From CAYVFC01 sp964450715 (GTDB lineage: Bacteria > Myxococcota_A > Polyangia > Polyangiales > JAFGIB01): DNA of 7,670 bases. Location: contig CAYVFC010000230.1 in NCBI GenBank assembly GCA_964450715.1, positions 1-7,670 on the forward strand. The letters run 5' to 3'. Under the pieces are notes generated by a model. It was not told the origin of the DNA, made no database searches, and saw only the letters and a program-made list of their open reading frames with translations. This document shows positions 1 through 6,753 of this stretch, piece by piece (position 1 is the first letter of the stretch; every line of letters begins with the position of its first letter). The translations under genes and the position numbers were made by a program.

Positions 1-117
1 TGCGCGAAAGGCGCAGAAACTCGTGACTGAGACGGCCCACGGCGGATTTCCTGCGCGAGAGGCGCAGAAACTCGTGACTGAGACGGCCCACGGCGGAATT
101 CCTGCGCGAGAGGCGCA
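1..117. repeat. 51-bp tandem repeat array with a hairpin in each unit (2.3 copies)
   Basis: Two complete 51-bp units (1-51 and 52-102) differ at only two positions (an A/G in the hairpin loop and a T/A near the end of the unit). A third copy stops after 15 bases (103-117). Each unit begins with TGCGC, a 5-nt loop (GAAAG or GAGAG) and GCGCA, so each can fold into a 5-bp stem-loop, 6 bp in the second copy. The array probably continues left of the window because unit 1 starts exactly at the edge. As 51 is a multiple of three, one plus-strand frame stays open with a 17-residue period, while the other two plus-strand frames carry a stop in every unit. Nothing else supports coding. Function is unknown; a dispersed hairpin repeat or the 3' end of a repeat-protein gene are both possible. 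Confidence 0.85.
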
Positions 118-363
118 AGATTTTATAACAGGAAAGCCTCGCGGCCTGGCCTCTTCGTGCTGTCTAGCCGACCAGAATGCTCAGGTAGTTGCCCGCCGCT
201 CGGCGTTCGCCTACAGGCTCGTTCTAATCCGATCGCACTGCGTACTTCACCGAGTCCCTCTGAAGATGTGTAGAATCTTAAGGACAAGCCCCTCCCCTAC
301 GTTCGATCGAGGCGGCGCCGGGCGTAATAGACTACCAAAAGCCCTGTTTCCACCCTCACCGTA
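118..363. other. intergenic region upstream of the kinase gene
   Basis: This stretch is visibly less GC-rich than the flanking genes. I see no tRNA, no convincing terminator and no ORF with protein-like composition. A plus-strand frame that stays open from the tandem repeat through this region to base 442 runs over the kinase promoter and start codon and is rich in Cys and Arg, so I treat it as chance. The region probably contains only leader and regulatory DNA for the kinase gene and the fading edge of the repeat array. Confidence 0.5.
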
Positions 364-392
364 TTGTGACGCCATCCGCATTAACCTATTAT
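364..392 (+). promoter_or_regulatory. putative sigma70-type promoter of the kinase gene
   Basis: A -35-like TTGTGA (364-369, 4 of 6 consensus positions) and a -10-like TATTAT (387-392, 5 of 6) are separated by exactly 17 nt. Transcription would begin near 398-400, giving a leader of about 20 nt that contains the ribosome binding site. The box sequences and spacing are read directly; promoter activity is inferred. Confidence 0.55.
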
Positions 393-408
393 TTCGAGCG
401 AACCCCTT

Positions 409-414
409 GGAGGG
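409..414 (+). promoter_or_regulatory. ribosome binding site for the kinase gene
   Basis: GGAGGG ends 6 nt before the ATG at 421. This is a strong Shine-Dalgarno match at good spacing and fixes the start of the kinase reading frame. Confidence 0.75.
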
Positions 415-420
415 TGGCGG

Positions 421-3400
421 ATGCTTCCCGGAGAGTTGGTAGACGGCCGTTTCGAGGTAGAACGCTTTGCGGGCCGAGGCGGCGTGGGTACCGTCTACAA
501 GTGTCGCGATCGCCTGAGCGATCGGCCGGTGGCCATCAAGGTGGTGCGGACCTCGCCGCACCAGGAGACGCCCCGTTTCGCGCGCGAGGCCCGCGTGCTC
601 GCCCGGCTCTCGCATCCCGGTATCGTCCGCTACCTGGCCCACGGCACCACCCGGCAGGGCGAGATGTACCTGGCCATGGACTGGCTGGATGGAGAGGACC
701 TGAACGAGCGACTGAGTCGGGGAGTGCTGCGCGTCGACGATGCCATCCGGTTGATGCGGAGGGCGGCGCAGGCGCTGGCCGAGGCGCACCAGCAAGGGAT
801 CGTCCACCGCGACATCAAGCCCAGCAACCTCTTCCTCATCGGAGGCGATCCCGATCAAACCGTGCTGCTCGACTTCGGCATCGCCCGTCCTATGCTGAGC
901 ACGCTCTCCATGACCGCCACCGGCGCCGTGATCGGCACCCCGGGCTACATGGCGCCGGAGCAGGCCCGGGGCGAACGACAGATCGACGCGCGGGCCGACA
1001 TCTTTTCGCTGGGCTGCGTGCTTTTCGAGTGCCTGACCGGGCAGCACGCCTTCCCGGGCACCAACCTGGCGGCAGTGCTGGCCAAGGTGCTCTTCGATCG
1101 GGTGCCCTTGGTACGAGATCTGCGCCCCGAGGTCTCCGAAAGGCTCGACGCGTTGCTCTGCAAGATGCTGACCAAGGAGCTGGACGGCCGCCTGCTCGAT
1201 GCCGCGGCCTTGCTGGCCGAGCTCGAACGGCTGGACGTCGCGGAACCGGACGAGGCGGAACCCGAGCCCCGTGAGCCGAGCTCGATCACGGAAAGCGAGC
1301 AGAGGCTGCTTTCCGTCGCCTTGATCTCTCTATCTCAGGAGCCGCTGCTGGACAGCGACACCACGCGCACCATGGCGGACACCACCACGCGCTTTTCCTC
1401 GCTGCGCTCCCTGGTCGAGCCGCTGGGCGCGGAGCTAGCGCCCCTGGCCGGCGACGGCGCCATGCTCGTGCTCAAGGGCCAGGGGAACGCGGCCGACCAG
1501 GCGGTGCGCGCGGCCGCCTGCGCGCTGACCATCTTCTCCGCGCTTCCCGGCTCGCGGGTGGCGCTGGCCATGGGCCGGGCCGAGATCGACGGGCAATGGC
1601 CGGTGGGACCGGTAGTGGACCGGGCGGCCAAGCTGCTGGAGCGGGCGGTATCGATCTCGGCCGAGGCGGTGCTGGTCGACTCGGCCATGGCAGCGCTGAT
1701 CGAGGATCGCTACCGCGTGCAGGGGCGCGGCCCGGTGCGGGAGCTTCTGGGCGAACGCGAGACCAGCGTTCACGCCCGCCCCCTGCTGGGCAAGCCCACC
1801 CCCTGCGTGGGCAGGCAGACCGAGCTGGCGTTTCTAGAGGGTATTCTCTCCGAGTGCATGAACGAGCTGGAAGCGCGCGCGGTTCTCGTCACCTCGCTTC
1901 CTGGAATCGGAAAGTCGCGGCTGCGAGCCGAGTTCGTGGACAGGGTCCGTAAGCGCGAAGGGTTGTTCCGGATCCTGGCGGCCCGGGGGGACCCGGTTTA
2001 CGCCGGCAGCGCCTTCGTGCTGGCGACGCAGCTCATCCGGGGCGCGACGGAGCTCGACGCGAGCTCCGCACCAGACGAGCAACAAGCCTCCATCCGCCGC
2101 TACCTAAAGGATCTCTTCGGGGAGCAGCCGGCGGAGCACGAGGCTGAGTTCTTGGGCGAGTTGGTCCGGGCGCCCGCCACCGGCGCGCCAAGCCCCTTGC
2201 TGGTGGCCGCGCGCAACGATCCGCTTATCATGTTCGAGCAGCTGCGTACCGCCTTCGAGAGCTGGCTGGGCGTGATGGCGCGTAGCACCGCCGTGGTGCT
2301 GGTGCTCGATGACCTGCACTGGGGGGACCTGCCGACCGTGACCTTCATCGAGAACGCGCTGGTCAAGCACGCGGACATGCCGATCATGGTGCTGGCCTGC
2401 GCGCGACCCGAGGTGGACGAGGCCTTTCCCAGGCTCTGGTCGGGCGTCGGGCTGCAGCGCTTGGAGCTGGGAGCGTTGAAGCGCCGCGCGGCGGAACGCC
2501 TGGCCCGCCACGCGCTGGACGAACGCGTCTCCCCCGAAACCGTCAACCGCGTCGTGCGACAGGCGGGAGGCAACACCTTCTACCTGGAAGAGCTCATACG
2601 GCACGTGGCCGAGGGCGGCGAAAGGAATTTGCCCGAGAGCGTGCTGGCCATGGTGCAGTCCCGGCTGGAAGGGCTAGACCGCGAGGCGCGGCGCATTCTG
2701 CGGGCGGCCAGCATCTTCGGCGAGGTATTCTGGAAGGGGGGGCTACGCGCGTTGCTCGGCGACGCCATCCCGGCGGCGAGCATATCGCGCTGGCTCGACG
2801 CGATGGTGCAAAACGAGATGCTCAGCCGCGTCAACGACGACAAGTTCCCGGCTGAGCGGGCCTTTACCTTTCGGCACGGGTTCATCCGCGACGCGGCCTA
2901 CGCCATGCTCACGGAGGAAGACCGCGCGCTCGGTCACCGCTTGGCCGCCGAATGGCTCGAGCAATCCGGAGAAAACGATCCGCTAGTTTTGGCCGATCAC
3001 TTCCAGCGAGGCGGGGTAGAACGGCGAGCGGTCCGTTACTTCATTCGCGCCGCGCAAGCCGCCTACGACGGAGGCAACTACCAGGCCATCCTTTCCATCT
3101 GCGATCGCGCCCTCGCCTGCGGCGCGCAGGGCGAGGAGCGGGGCGAGGTCATGCTCTCGGTAGCGCGCAAGCATGCGCTCAGCTACGAGATGAAGAAGGT
3201 ATCGACGCCGGCCGAAGAAGCATTGAGGCTGCTGCCCGAGGGTAGCGTGCCTTGGTTTTCGGCGGTGGCGTTACTCTCCCTGGCCGGGGCCTACACCGGG
3301 GACCTGACCTCGCTGCTGCAGGCGCTGGAGGCGTTCCAGGGCTACGGGGGGGCGATCCCGGCCAGCGGACCTGCCGGCATCGCCGGCCACGCGCTCTGCG

Positions 3401-4317
3401 GCGGCCTGGTGCACGGCGGCCAGCGGGAGGCCGCGAATCAACTGCTAGAGCGAATCGAGGCGGCGGAGAGGAGCGCCGAACGGATGGACCCGGTCTTCTC
3501 CGGCTACGCGTGCCTGATGCGAACCTTCAGCAAGCTCATGGGGCTGAGCGACCTAGGAGAGGCGCTGCCCAACGCGGACCGCGCGCTGGAGCTGTTCGCC
3601 GAGGCGCGGGATGAGCTGGCCCAGTCGCTGACGTATTACATCAAGGGATGGGCGCAGATCGCGTTGGGCGACTTCGAGGGAGGGGAGCAGACCTGCCGGC
3701 AGGGCCTGGAGCATTCACGACGGCTGGGTTTCGGCTGGGCCGAGGGCACGTCAACGGTCTTCCTGGGCCTGGCCCAAATCATGCGCGGCCAGGAACGGGC
3801 GGGCATCGAGACGCTGAAACCGATACTGGCGGACGCCGACACGCTGAACGGCTTTCTGGCCCAGGTATTCATCGCCCTGGCGTTATTCCGCCAGGGATGC
3901 ATTTCTGAAGCCCGCCGCGATGCGGCTCTAGCGGTCGAGCGCTCCGCCTTCTTTCCGACTGCGCAGACGATGGCGCTGGCTGTGCTGGGGCGCATCGAGC
4001 TTGACCAGAAGCATTTCGACGAAGCGGCCGCGCACGCCCGGCGCGCCGCCGAGACCAGCGCCTCCGGCTGCATCGATTGCCTGATCGATCCCATGTTGCG
4101 GCTGACCCTGGCTGAGGCCCATCGAGGGCTGGGCGAGCAGGACAAGGCCGAGGAGATGCTGCAGCAAGCGCACGAGCGTCTCCTGCAGCAGGCCCACTCG
4201 CTCACCGATCCCGCCCTCCGCGAGCTCTACCTGCGCAACACCCTGGACGCCGAGCGCACCGTGCAGCTGGCGCAAGCTTCGAAAGCGGGACAAGCTTCGA
4301 AAGCGGGACGGTCCTAG
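421..4317 (+). CDS. Ser/Thr protein kinase fused to a degenerate cyclase domain, AAA/STAND ATPase and TPR repeats
   Basis: This is a large cytoplasmic signalling protein of 1298 residues with no visible signal peptide or membrane segment. Residues about 11-272 form a complete Hanks-type kinase: glycine loop GRGGVGTVY (18-26), VAIK with K40, helix C E56, HRDIKPSN with D131, DFG 151-153, APE 178-180 and D193. It should therefore be an active RD-type kinase. Residues about 292-450 resemble a class III cyclase fold: GDG (344-346) and a VVDRAAKL segment remain, but the first metal-binding Asp is missing (SVALISLSQ), as is the usual Asn, so it is probably a sensor or pseudo-cyclase. From about 461 an AAA_16/STAND NTPase follows, with Walker A LPGIGKS (493-499) and Walker B VVLVLDD (625-631) followed by LHWGD. 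A helical linker lies around 740-850, and TPR-like helices run from about 861 to the end. This architecture resembles PknK-like and kinase/cyclase-fusion regulators common in myxobacteria. Substrate and signal are unknown. Its last five residues (KAGRS) and stop are encoded by a dispersed repeat. Confidence 0.93.
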   Translation: MLPGELVDGRFEVERFAGRGGVGTVYKCRDRLSDRPVAIKVVRTSPHQETPRFAREARVLARLSHPGIVRYLAHGTTRQGEMYLAMDWLDGEDLNERLSRGVLRVDDAIRLMRRAAQALAEAHQQGIVHRDIKPSNLFLIGGDPDQTVLLDFGIARPMLSTLSMTATGAVIGTPGYMAPEQARGERQIDARADIFSLGCVLFECLTGQHAFPGTNLAAVLAKVLFDRVPLVRDLRPEVSERLDALLCKMLTKELDGRLLDAAALLAELERLDVAEPDEAEPEPREPSSITESEQRLLSVALISLSQEPLLDSDTTRTMADTTTRFSSLRSLVEPLGAELAPLAGDGAMLVLKGQGNAADQAVRAAACALTIFSALPGSRVALAMGRAEIDGQWPVGPVVDRAAKLLERAVSISAEAVLVDSAMAALIEDRYRVQGRGPVRELLGERETSVHARPLLGKPTPCVGRQTELAFLEGILSECMNELEARAVLVTSLPGIGKSRLRAEFVDRVRKREGLFRILAARGDPVYAGSAFVLATQLIRGATELDASSAPDEQQASIRRYLKDLFGEQPAEHEAEFLGELVRAPATGAPSPLLVAARNDPLIMFEQLRTAFESWLGVMARSTAVVLVLDDLHWGDLPTVTFIENALVKHADMPIMVLACARPEVDEAFPRLWSGVGLQRLELGALKRRAAERLARHALDERVSPETVNRVVRQAGGNTFYLEELIRHVAEGGERNLPESVLAMVQSRLEGLDREARRILRAASIFGEVFWKGGLRALLGDAIPAASISRWLDAMVQNEMLSRVNDDKFPAERAFTFRHGFIRDAAYAMLTEEDRALGHRLAAEWLEQSGENDPLVLADHFQRGGVERRAVRYFIRAAQAAYDGGNYQAILSICDRALACGAQGEERGEVMLSVARKHALSYEMKKVSTPAEEALRLLPEGSVPWFSAVALLSLAGAYTGDLTSLLQALEAFQGYGGAIPASGPAGIAGHALCGGLVHGGQREAANQLLERIEAAERSAERMDPVFSGYACLMRTFSKLMGLSDLGEALPNADRALELFAEARDELAQSLTYYIKGWAQIALGDFEGGEQTCRQGLEHSRRLGFGWAEGTSTVFLGLAQIMRGQERAGIETLKPILADADTLNGFLAQVFIALALFRQGCISEARRDAALAVERSAFFPTAQTMALAVLGRIELDQKHFDEAAAHARRAAETSASGCIDCLIDPMLRLTLAEAHRGLGEQDKAEEMLQQAHERLLQQAHSLTDPALRELYLRNTLDAERTVQLAQASKAGQASKAGRS
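4273..4308 (+). repeat. 18-bp perfect tandem duplication at the kinase 3' end
   Basis: Two identical 18-bp units (4273-4290 and 4291-4308) each begin CAAGCTTCG and end in AAAGCGGGA. They encode QASKAG twice. The last nine bases of each unit are also the first nine bases of the dispersed repeat that follows, so the duplication is anchored on the repeat edge and probably arose by slippage or recombination during its insertion. Confidence 0.85.
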
Positions 4318-4332
4318 TTTCCTAGTTAACTC
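4300..4332 (+). repeat. REP-like repeat copy A, covering the kinase stop codon
   Basis: These 33 bases are identical to 4343-4375, 43 bp downstream. The repeat starts AAAGCGGGACGG, continues with two tandem TCCTAGTT octamers and ends in AACTC. In the kinase frame it supplies KAGRS and the TAG stop (4315-4317). The 10-bp spacer before copy B, together with a second GCCTTCCT (4333-4340 and 4383-4390), suggests a local duplication of repeat plus flank. Confidence 0.85.
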
Positions 4333-4338
4333 GCCTTC

Positions 4339-4374
4339 CTTAAAAGCGGGACGGTCCTAGTTTCCTAGTTAACT
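4339..4374 (+). repeat. REP-like repeat copy B: left 36-bp inverted repeat of the transposase module
   Basis: This is a perfect reverse-complement match over 36 bp to 5555-5590. Internal structure: CTTAAAAG at the outer end, GGAC-G-GTCC (a 4-bp inverted repeat), TCCTAGTT twice in tandem (4355-4370; its two CTAG cores can pair), and AGTTAACT, a perfect 8-bp palindrome, at the inner end. Identity ends abruptly on both sides. Confidence 0.9.
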
Positions 4375-4396
4375 CAACTGCCGCCTTCCTAGCTTC

Positions 4397-5518
4397 TCAA
4401 TCCTCGTCCACATCTACTCGGTAGCGTACCCGCAAGGCCCCCGGACGAGTAGCGGTGTCTCGACGAACAGGCTTCTTGGCTCGCCTCGCCAGCATGGTCG
4501 CTATGGCGCTGCCATCGGTGTCGAAATCACCGGCGTTGCGCACCGTGTGGCCGTAGATCGTGCTCGCCGACGCCGTCGTAATGCCCAGTAACCTAGCCAC
4601 CTCGATTTGTTTCCCCTCGTACTCGCGTACCCATAACCACATCAGAAGCCGCTTCGCTCGTACGTGAGGTGCGGCTCTCGGCTGCAATTCGAATTCGGTC
4701 ACGTTGATCTCGAGAGCGTCCAGAACCGCGTTCCACACCTCGCGAATACTCGGTCGCCCTACCCGCCCGTGCCGTAGTTCCCTCCCATGACTCGATAAAG
4801 CTGCGTCTACCGCATCCGAATCGACGAGCACACGTTTAATGAACGCATCGTCCCCCAATATACCGTCGCTCATCCGGTAGCCATCCCCGAACTGGCGACG
4901 TACCGCGGCGGCTTCGCTCGAGCCCGCCGCTCCGCTCAACTCCGGTCGCCGTTCTTCGCTACTGCACTCATCGACAAAAGCGTCGAACTTCGAGACGGCA
5001 GCCGAAGGACGTTTACCGAACCGATCGAGCACGTAACCGACGCGTAACCACGGCGGAGCATCTACGAGCCCTACGTACGCTTGGTGACTCGTCCAGTCGC
5101 TGTTACGCGCACGCCGCACCTGTTTGGCGCGTACTGGGTTGTTGTGTACGTAACGAACCAGTTCCAACAGATATTCGTCCCGGTCAACCAGAACCGCGCG
5201 GGGGCGCTCGGCAAACACCGGTCCGAGGCCCCTGTCCGAGCGGCTCCATCTACTTCTGACCCAACCGGCGAAGAACGTGTGGACCGACTTCGTCAAACGC
5301 TCGAGCTCGACCTCCCCCTGCACCACGACCAAATGTACGTGATTCGACATCAGGCAATAGGCCACGACCTCGGCATCGACCTGCTGCGCCGCCCGGCCAA
5401 GCCCCGCTAGATACGCCGCGCGTGCGCCAGGCTTATCCAGCCACCACTCGTCGCGAGCGAACCGCGACACGAGGTGAAAAACCTGACCGGGGGCAGATAG
5501 GCGGGCTCGTCTAGGCAT
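4397..5518 (-). CDS. REP-associated tyrosine (Y1/IS200-like HUH) transposase with DnaA-C-like extension
   Basis: The N-terminal 150 residues match the Y1_Tnp/RAYT family: GQVFHLVSR near the start, the HUH motif in SNHVHLVV (H60, H62), and the likely catalytic Tyr in VRYVHNNPVRA (Y113). Known relatives nick single-stranded DNA at REP hairpins and form a 5'-phosphotyrosine link. Classic bacterial RAYTs such as the E. coli protein are near 165 residues; this one has 373. The extension includes ILGDDAFIKRVL (221-232), often seen in longer RAYTs. Residues about 250-330 then end in a helix-turn-helix (KQIEVARLLGITTASAST) resembling the C-terminal DNA-binding domain of DnaA, but without the DnaA box-reading GGRDHST signature. 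The tail is basic, then acidic. The ATG at 5516-5518 gives the canonical MPRRARL start, though no good Shine-Dalgarno precedes it. The gene is convergent with the kinase and divergent from the sigma factor. The frame is intact and the catalytic residues are present, so it may be active. Confidence 0.9.
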   Translation of the reverse strand: MPRRARLSAPGQVFHLVSRFARDEWWLDKPGARAAYLAGLGRAAQQVDAEVVAYCLMSNHVHLVVVQGEVELERLTKSVHTFFAGWVRSRWSRSDRGLGPVFAERPRAVLVDRDEYLLELVRYVHNNPVRAKQVRRARNSDWTSHQAYVGLVDAPPWLRVGYVLDRFGKRPSAAVSKFDAFVDECSSEERRPELSGAAGSSEAAAVRRQFGDGYRMSDGILGDDAFIKRVLVDSDAVDAALSSHGRELRHGRVGRPSIREVWNAVLDALEINVTEFELQPRAAPHVRAKRLLMWLWVREYEGKQIEVARLLGITTASASTIYGHTVRNAGDFDTDGSAIATMLARRAKKPVRRDTATRPGALRVRYRVDVDED

Positions 5519-5554
5519 ATGGCCACTGTAGAACGATCGTCACAGCACGACAAT

Positions 5555-5590
5555 AGTTAACTAGGAAACTAGGACCGTCCCGCTTTTAAG
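5555..5590 (-). repeat. REP-like repeat copy C: right 36-bp inverted repeat
   Basis: This is the exact reverse complement of 4339-4374. On the plus strand it reads from AGTTAACT through two ACTAGGA words separated by one A, then GGACCGTCCC, and ends in CTTTTAAG. It lies 36 nt upstream of the transposase start codon, so on that strand it sits in the leader or promoter region, where it could act as a binding site for the transposase itself (inference). Confidence 0.9.
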
Positions 5591-5600
5591 CCGCCGGCGG
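5591..5600. repeat. 10-bp GC palindrome abutting the right repeat
   Basis: CCGCCGGCGG is its own reverse complement and starts at the first base outside the inverted repeat. It could be the preferred hairpin target beside which the element inserted, or simply GC-rich chance. No matching palindrome lies outside the left repeat. Confidence 0.4.
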
Positions 5601-5619
5601 GAGGGCTGTGCGCTGCCAA

Positions 5620-5648
5620 TTGGACGGTCGGCCGGGTCACGGTAAGAT
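5620..5648 (+). promoter_or_regulatory. possible promoter of the sigma-factor gene
   Basis: TTGGAC (5620-5625) and TAAGAT (5643-5648) are separated by 17 nt. The -10 matches 4 of 6 consensus bases and the -35 mainly its TTG. Transcription would start near 5655, only a few bases before the ATG at 5659, which implies a nearly leaderless mRNA. The pair lies inside the coding region if the GTG at 5608 is used, which argues for the ATG. Moderate evidence only. Confidence 0.35.
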
Positions 5649-5658
5649 CGACGCGCTC

Positions 5659-6753
5659 ATGGGCGGATCCCGAAACACAAACGGCGGCAGAGGGCGAAAG
5701 AGCTCCGAGCGCTCGATACGTAGCGCCGGCAACGCGAAGGACCCGGAGTTGACGGAAGAGCAACTGCAGGCGGAAACGACCGACGCGGAAGAGACCGACC
5801 AGGAGCCGGAGCTGGTCGATGCCGACGTGGTCGACGAAAGCGAGGCGTTCTCCGTTCCCCTGCAGCTTCCGCCCAGGGCCAGCGAGGGCGAGCGGGGGCC
5901 GCTGGCCCGCTACGACCCGCTCGCCGCCTACATGCGCGACGTGCAGCGCTACCCTCTGCTAACGCCCGAGGACGAGCAGCAGACGGCGGTCCGTTACCGC
6001 GAGACCGGAGACGTCGAAGCGGCGGCGCGGCTGGTGACCTCCAATCTGCGGCTGGTGGTCAAGATCGCCTATGACTACCGGCACGCCTACAAAAACATCA
6101 TGGACATCGTGCAGGAGGGCAACATCGGGCTCATGCAGGCGGTCAAGAAGTACGACCCCTACAAGGGGGTGAAGCTCTCGACCTACGCGGCCTGGTGGAT
6201 CCGCGCCTATATTCTGCGCTTCATCCTCAACAATGCGCGCCTGGTCAAGGTAGGTACCACGCAGGCGCAGCGTAAACTCTTCTTCAACTTGAAGAAGGAG
6301 AAGGCCAGACTCACCGCCATGGGCATCGAGCCCACGGCCGAGGTCATCGCTCGGCGCCTGGACGTGCCGAGGCAAGAGGTGATCGACATGGACCGCCGCC
6401 TGTCGGCGGGCGACCTCTCGCTGGATGTCCCGGCACGCCGCAGCGACCAAAGCTCGCCGACCCGGGGCGAGTTGCTGCGGCTGCGCGCCCGGCGCGTGGA
6501 CGACCTGCTGGCGGACGAAGAGCTCGGCACCATCTTCCGCGAGAAGCTCGACGAATTCGGCGGGACCCTGAAAGGCAAGGAGAAGATCATCCTGGAGCAG
6601 CGGCTGCTGGCCGACGAGCCGCGTACGCTGCAGGACCTGGGCGACGAGTTCGGGGTGAGCCGCGAGCGGGTCCGCCAGCTGGAGAAGCGCCTGCAGCAGA
6701 AGCTCAAGCAGTATCTCACCGAGACCCTGGGTGAAGGCGTGTTCGATGGCTGA
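5659..6753 (+). CDS. rpoH: RNA polymerase sigma factor, RpoH/sigma-32 family
   Basis: This is a sigma70-family factor of 364 residues from the ATG; E. coli RpoH has 284. Residues 1-80 are a hydrophilic, strongly acidic extension. Region 1.2/2.1 starts at about 85 (YDPLAAYMRDVQRYPLLT). Core-binding and -10-recognition segments follow (LVTSNLRLVVKIAYDY, DIVQEGNIGLMQAV, KLSTYAAWWIRAYI). The RpoH box QRKLFFNL is at 194-201, the signature that separates sigma-32 factors from other group members. Region 4.2 with its helix-turn-helix (TLQDLGDEFGVSRERVRQLEKR) is at about 323-344. It should direct polymerase to heat-shock or stress-type promoters. Myxobacteria carry several RpoH-like paralogs (SigB/SigC-like) used in stress or development, so the symbol marks the family rather than strict orthology. 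An in-frame GTG at 5608 would add 17 residues, but its GGGAGGG lies only 2 nt away. The gene is followed by overlapping rsmI. Confidence 0.88.
   Translation: MGGSRNTNGGRGRKSSERSIRSAGNAKDPELTEEQLQAETTDAEETDQEPELVDADVVDESEAFSVPLQLPPRASEGERGPLARYDPLAAYMRDVQRYPLLTPEDEQQTAVRYRETGDVEAAARLVTSNLRLVVKIAYDYRHAYKNIMDIVQEGNIGLMQAVKKYDPYKGVKLSTYAAWWIRAYILRFILNNARLVKVGTTQAQRKLFFNLKKEKARLTAMGIEPTAEVIARRLDVPRQEVIDMDRRLSAGDLSLDVPARRSDQSSPTRGELLRLRARRVDDLLADEELGTIFREKLDEFGGTLKGKEKIILEQRLLADEPRTLQDLGDEFGVSRERVRQLEKRLQQKLKQYLTETLGEGVFDG

Larger units (their letters stand above)
4339..5590. mobile_element. candidate RAYT-type transposon / REP module bounded by 36-bp inverted repeats
   Basis: A single transposase gene on the minus strand is enclosed by perfect 36-bp inverted repeats (4339-4374 and 5555-5590), about 1.25 kb in total. 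A further direct copy lies just outside on the left. REP-associated tyrosine transposases are known to sit between REP sequences of their own type, often in inverted orientation, and usually do not behave as classic composite transposons. No target-site duplication is visible, as expected for Y1 enzymes. Whether the unit moves as a whole or only the short repeats disperse cannot be told from one locus. Confidence 0.65.

Noticed and set aside
1..117. CRISPR array
   Set aside because: The units are directly contiguous with no unique spacers, and no cas genes are present.
23..442. Plus-strand ORF beginning in the 51-bp repeat and running into the kinase start
   Set aside because: It overlaps a good promoter, the RBS and the start of the kinase, has Cys/Arg-rich composition with no domain, and stays open only because the repeat frame happens to lack stops.
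247..1047. Long minus-strand ORF opposite the kinase domain
   Set aside because: It is antisense to a clearly functional kinase; in GC-rich codon usage the opposite frames stay open by chance. Its protein shows no family motifs.
4318..4396. Rho-independent terminator between the kinase and the transposase
   Set aside because: There are short inverted words (GGAC/GTCC, CTAG/CTAG) but no GC-rich stem followed by a T run on either strand.
5081..5410. Plus-strand ORF inside the transposase gene
   Set aside because: It is antisense to the catalytic domain of the transposase, which has clear HUH and Tyr motifs; there is no RBS or recognisable domain.
5608..5658. GTG at 5608 as start of the sigma factor
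   Set aside because: The SD-like GGGAGGG is only 2 nt from the GTG, the added 17 residues look unlike a sigma N-terminus, and the candidate promoter would fall inside the gene. It remains possible.
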